Assembly (NCBI GenBank): GCA_013139755.1
Contig: WTAG01000137.1
Location: 1 to 17,351 of the forward strand
Source of the DNA: Methylomarinum sp.
GTDB taxonomy: Bacteria; Pseudomonadota; Gammaproteobacteria; Methylococcales; Methylomonadaceae
Direction of reading: 5' to 3'
Length of the DNA: 17,351 nt
Part shown: in pieces, positions 15,320 through 17,351 of the stretch
Numbering within the stretch: position 1 is the stretch's first letter
Layout of the letters: every line of letters begins with the position of its first letter
The notes under the pieces: model-generated
What the model was told of the DNA's origin: nothing
What the model saw: the letters and a program-made list of their open reading frames with translations, nothing else
Databases searched by the model: none
Program-made: the position numbers and the translations under genes

Positions 15320-17351
15320 ATGGCAGTTACAAGCAAAACAATGAAACAGCAATTTAAAAAATTGTTATCAGTGGCGCGTAAACAAGCGGTCTCCGTGCGA
15401 GATTATGCACAGGCAACAACTGCCAGTCAGCAAGTTAAACAGCTGAATGCGAGCAATAGCAAAATGTATGCGCTGGAACCACGCATTATGTTTGATGCTG
15501 CGGCCTTAACAACGGCAGTGGAGACTATTGCAGAAGCAGAACCTGCGCCTACAGAGAGCGACCCCGCACCCGATGCTCAGTTACTAGTGGATGGTATTAC
15601 GCAAGTACAGCCTGTAAATAGCGTTCTATTTGTTGATAGTGCAGTACAAGACTATCAAAGCCTGATTAATGGCGTACAGGCAGGAACACAAGTGGTCATT
15701 CTTGATGCCAACCAAGATGGCGTACAACAAATCGCGAATACACTCAGCCAATATTCAAATTTAACCAGTATTCAAATTATTTCGCATGGTAGTCAGGGAC
15801 AACTAAGCTTAGGCAATGCTTCATTAAGCCAGAGTAGCCTTGATAGCTATCAAACAGCCCTGCAATCCTGGGGTGATGCGCTGTCAGAAACCGGTGACAT
15901 TTTATTCTACGGCTGTAATGTTGCCGAAGGCTCGGCAGGTAATCAGTTTATTCAACAATTAAGTACGATTACTGGCGCGGATATTGCCGCCTCAAATGAT
16001 AATACCGGTTCGGCTGCATTAGGGGGCGACTGGGTTTTAGAAGAAAGTACAGGCGACATTGAAGTTGGCTCTGTGTTAGATTCAGCGGCGACCAATGATT
16101 ATGCCGCCATTCTGGCGGTAGTAGCTACAGATGCTACTTGGCTAGCTAATGCAGGAGATACCTGGACTCAAACGCCTGATGCCGATGGAAATACTCTTGC
16201 TAGCACAGCGGATTCGATTTACTTAGATACATTAACTACGCCTAATGATGCTGATGGTGGTACGGGGTATACAATAGCCACTAGTGGTGGAGGGTTTCAG
16301 TTAGATGCTATAACATTTAGAGGAGTCGCCAACCCGACAGCCAACCCATATGTTATAGAAATTTGGGCAGATGGTAATTCAGCTAATAAGTTCACTCAAA
16401 CAATAAACGCTGGCCTGGCTTTAAATGCAATAGTAAATTTTGATCTTAGTGCGGATACAAATTTTAATAATATCACTTCTTTTAAAATCCATTTTCTAGG
16501 GACTGGTGGTGGTGGCGGTGAGTCGCCATGGAATCTGGATCTTATCAATTTTACAACTGCACCTCTCAACGTTGCCCCTGCGATAGGAGGCACCTCAACA
16601 GGGCAAGCCGTTAACGATACAGGAACGGTTTCTCTTTTTAGTGGTGTTACCGTGTCAGATGCCGAGGGTGATAATGTGACTGCAACCATTACTTTAGATA
16701 CTGCAGCCAAAGGTGTGTTTACAGCGGCATCATTAACGGCTTCTGGCTTTTCTACAGCGAATGGCGGGTTAACATACACGCATGCCTCGGTAACAGCAGC
16801 AGCTATGCAGGCGGACATTCGGCTATTATCGTATGACCCTGCCGACAACCGTGTCGCACCCGGGAGCACGGAAACCACGACTTTTACCATTGGTATTGAC
16901 GACGGTACGACAACAACAAATGACGCTACAACAACGGTAGTTTCAACGTCTATTAATGATATTCCCACAGACATTGCCCTCACCAGCAGTAGCGTTAATC
17001 AAAGTGGGGGAGTCAACGCAGTCGTCGGCACTTTGTCCAATACCGATGCAGATACCGGACAAAGTTATACCTACACATTGGTAGCCGGAACAGGTGATAC
17101 CAATAATGGTAGTTTTAATATTAGCGGAACTTCTTTACGCGCTAATAATTCAAGTTTGCTTGCAGCAGGAACTTACAATATCCGAGTGAATGTCAATGAT
17201 GGCGCAGCAAACTTTGAAGAGGCAATGACCATCACAATTGTGGATGATGTCGTTCCGACAGTGACCAGCGTCTCTTCCAGCACAGGGGATGGCAGTTATA
17301 AAGCGGGTGATGTGATAGCCGTTACCGTGCAATTTAGCGAAGTGGTTAATG
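15320..17351 (+). CDS. Giant surface/secreted protein with DUF4347 and cadherin/Ig-like repeats (N-terminal 677 aa, partial)
   Basis: Open to the window end with no stop. AAGG and AGG (15306-15313) precede the ATG. There is no Sec signal; residues 1-50 are basic and are followed by the motif LEPRIMFDAAA (52-62), the LEPR-type N-terminal mark of very large proteins usually exported by type I secretion with a C-terminal signal. Residues about 98-250 form a DUF4347 domain: VLFVDSAVQDYQSLI, VVILDANQDGVQQIA, IIISH-like IQIISHGSQGQLSLG (His156), ILFYGCNVAEGSAG (Cys199) and GGDWVLE. Residues about 270-415 look like a beta-sandwich domain I cannot name, with a GGGGG turn. About 417-547 and 548-642 are cadherin-like repeats (AEGDNVTATI..., IDDGTTTTND; NTDADTGQSYTYTL), and 643-677 begins an Ig-like repeat (GSYKAGDVIAVTVQFSE). 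The repeats suggest an adhesin or matrix protein. The secretion genes are not in the window. Confidence 0.85.
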   Translation, partial: MAVTSKTMKQQFKKLLSVARKQAVSVRDYAQATTASQQVKQLNASNSKMYALEPRIMFDAAALTTAVETIAEAEPAPTESDPAPDAQLLVDGITQVQPVNSVLFVDSAVQDYQSLINGVQAGTQVVILDANQDGVQQIANTLSQYSNLTSIQIISHGSQGQLSLGNASLSQSSLDSYQTALQSWGDALSETGDILFYGCNVAEGSAGNQFIQQLSTITGADIAASNDNTGSAALGGDWVLEESTGDIEVGSVLDSAATNDYAAILAVVATDATWLANAGDTWTQTPDADGNTLASTADSIYLDTLTTPNDADGGTGYTIATSGGGFQLDAITFRGVANPTANPYVIEIWADGNSANKFTQTINAGLALNAIVNFDLSADTNFNNITSFKIHFLGTGGGGGESPWNLDLINFTTAPLNVAPAIGGTSTGQAVNDTGTVSLFSGVTVSDAEGDNVTATITLDTAAKGVFTAASLTASGFSTANGGLTYTHASVTAAAMQADIRLLSYDPADNRVAPGSTETTTFTIGIDDGTTTTNDATTTVVSTSINDIPTDIALTSSSVNQSGGVNAVVGTLSNTDADTGQSYTYTLVAGTGDTNNGSFNISGTSLRANNSSLLAAGTYNIRVNVNDGAANFEEAMTITIVDDVVPTVTSVSSSTGDGSYKAGDVIAVTVQFSEVVN

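Noticed and set aside
16396..16983. 195-aa minus-strand open frame
   Set aside because: Lies wholly inside the giant-protein reading frame on the opposite strand; low-complexity Val/Ser/Ala composition is a shadow of Thr/Ala-rich repeats.

Overview
The window looks like chromosomal DNA of a methylotrophic gammaproteobacterium, probably a Methylococcales methanotroph. This is an inference from three things: a complete pqqABCDE operon (PQQ is the cofactor of methanol dehydrogenases), gammaproteobacterial-type GroES/GroEL and tRNA-Asp, and AT-rich intergenic DNA full of small palindromic repeats. No 16S rRNA or methane/methanol oxidation gene is present to confirm it.

Layout. (1) 30-2815, minus strand: dsbD followed 5 nt later by a TlpA/ResA-like thioredoxin, a periplasmic disulfide-reduction pair; this DsbD carries two N-terminal alpha domains. 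(2) 3002-6409, minus strand: the PQQ operon pqqA-B-C-D-E with a clear sigma70-type promoter. pqqA is only 24 codons. A different hairpin sits in each of the A/B, B/C and C/D gaps, and the A/B one is terminator-like, which fits a precursor peptide made in excess over its enzymes. (3) 6495-6773, plus strand: a divergent promoter with a palindrome at its start site and a 69-aa single-span membrane protein. (4) 6962-7708, minus: a MoeB/ThiF-family adenylyltransferase. (5) 7755-9905, plus: groES-groEL with a consensus-like promoter overlapped by a perfect CIRCE element (HrcA operator) and a strong terminator. (6) 9906-11396: a repeat-rich segment with a 156-bp MITE-like element nested between inverted 22-nt repeats, followed by a split YeeE/YedE transporter gene pair (minus). 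(7) 11397-12068, minus: an alpha/beta hydrolase. (8) 12165-12281: tRNA-Asp(GUC) with its own promoter. (9) 12282-13303: about 1 kb with no gene I can support. (10) 13304-17351, plus: an exported tail-collar (microcystin-dependent-protein-like) protein, a Sel1-repeat lipoprotein, and the N-terminal 677 residues of a giant surface/secreted protein with an LEPR-type N-terminal motif, a DUF4347 domain and cadherin/Ig-like repeats, cut off by the window end.

The genes fall into an essential/housekeeping half (thiol redox, PQQ, chaperonin, tRNA) and an envelope-associated accessory half at the right. The most interesting items are the DUF4347 domain, whose SHG and GC motifs resemble the His/Cys dyad of clan CD (caspase-like) proteases; the exported collar/Sel1/giant-protein neighbourhood; the hairpin-punctuated pqq operon; the palindromic operators at the divergent pqqA/small-membrane-protein promoters; and the several MITE-like repeats.
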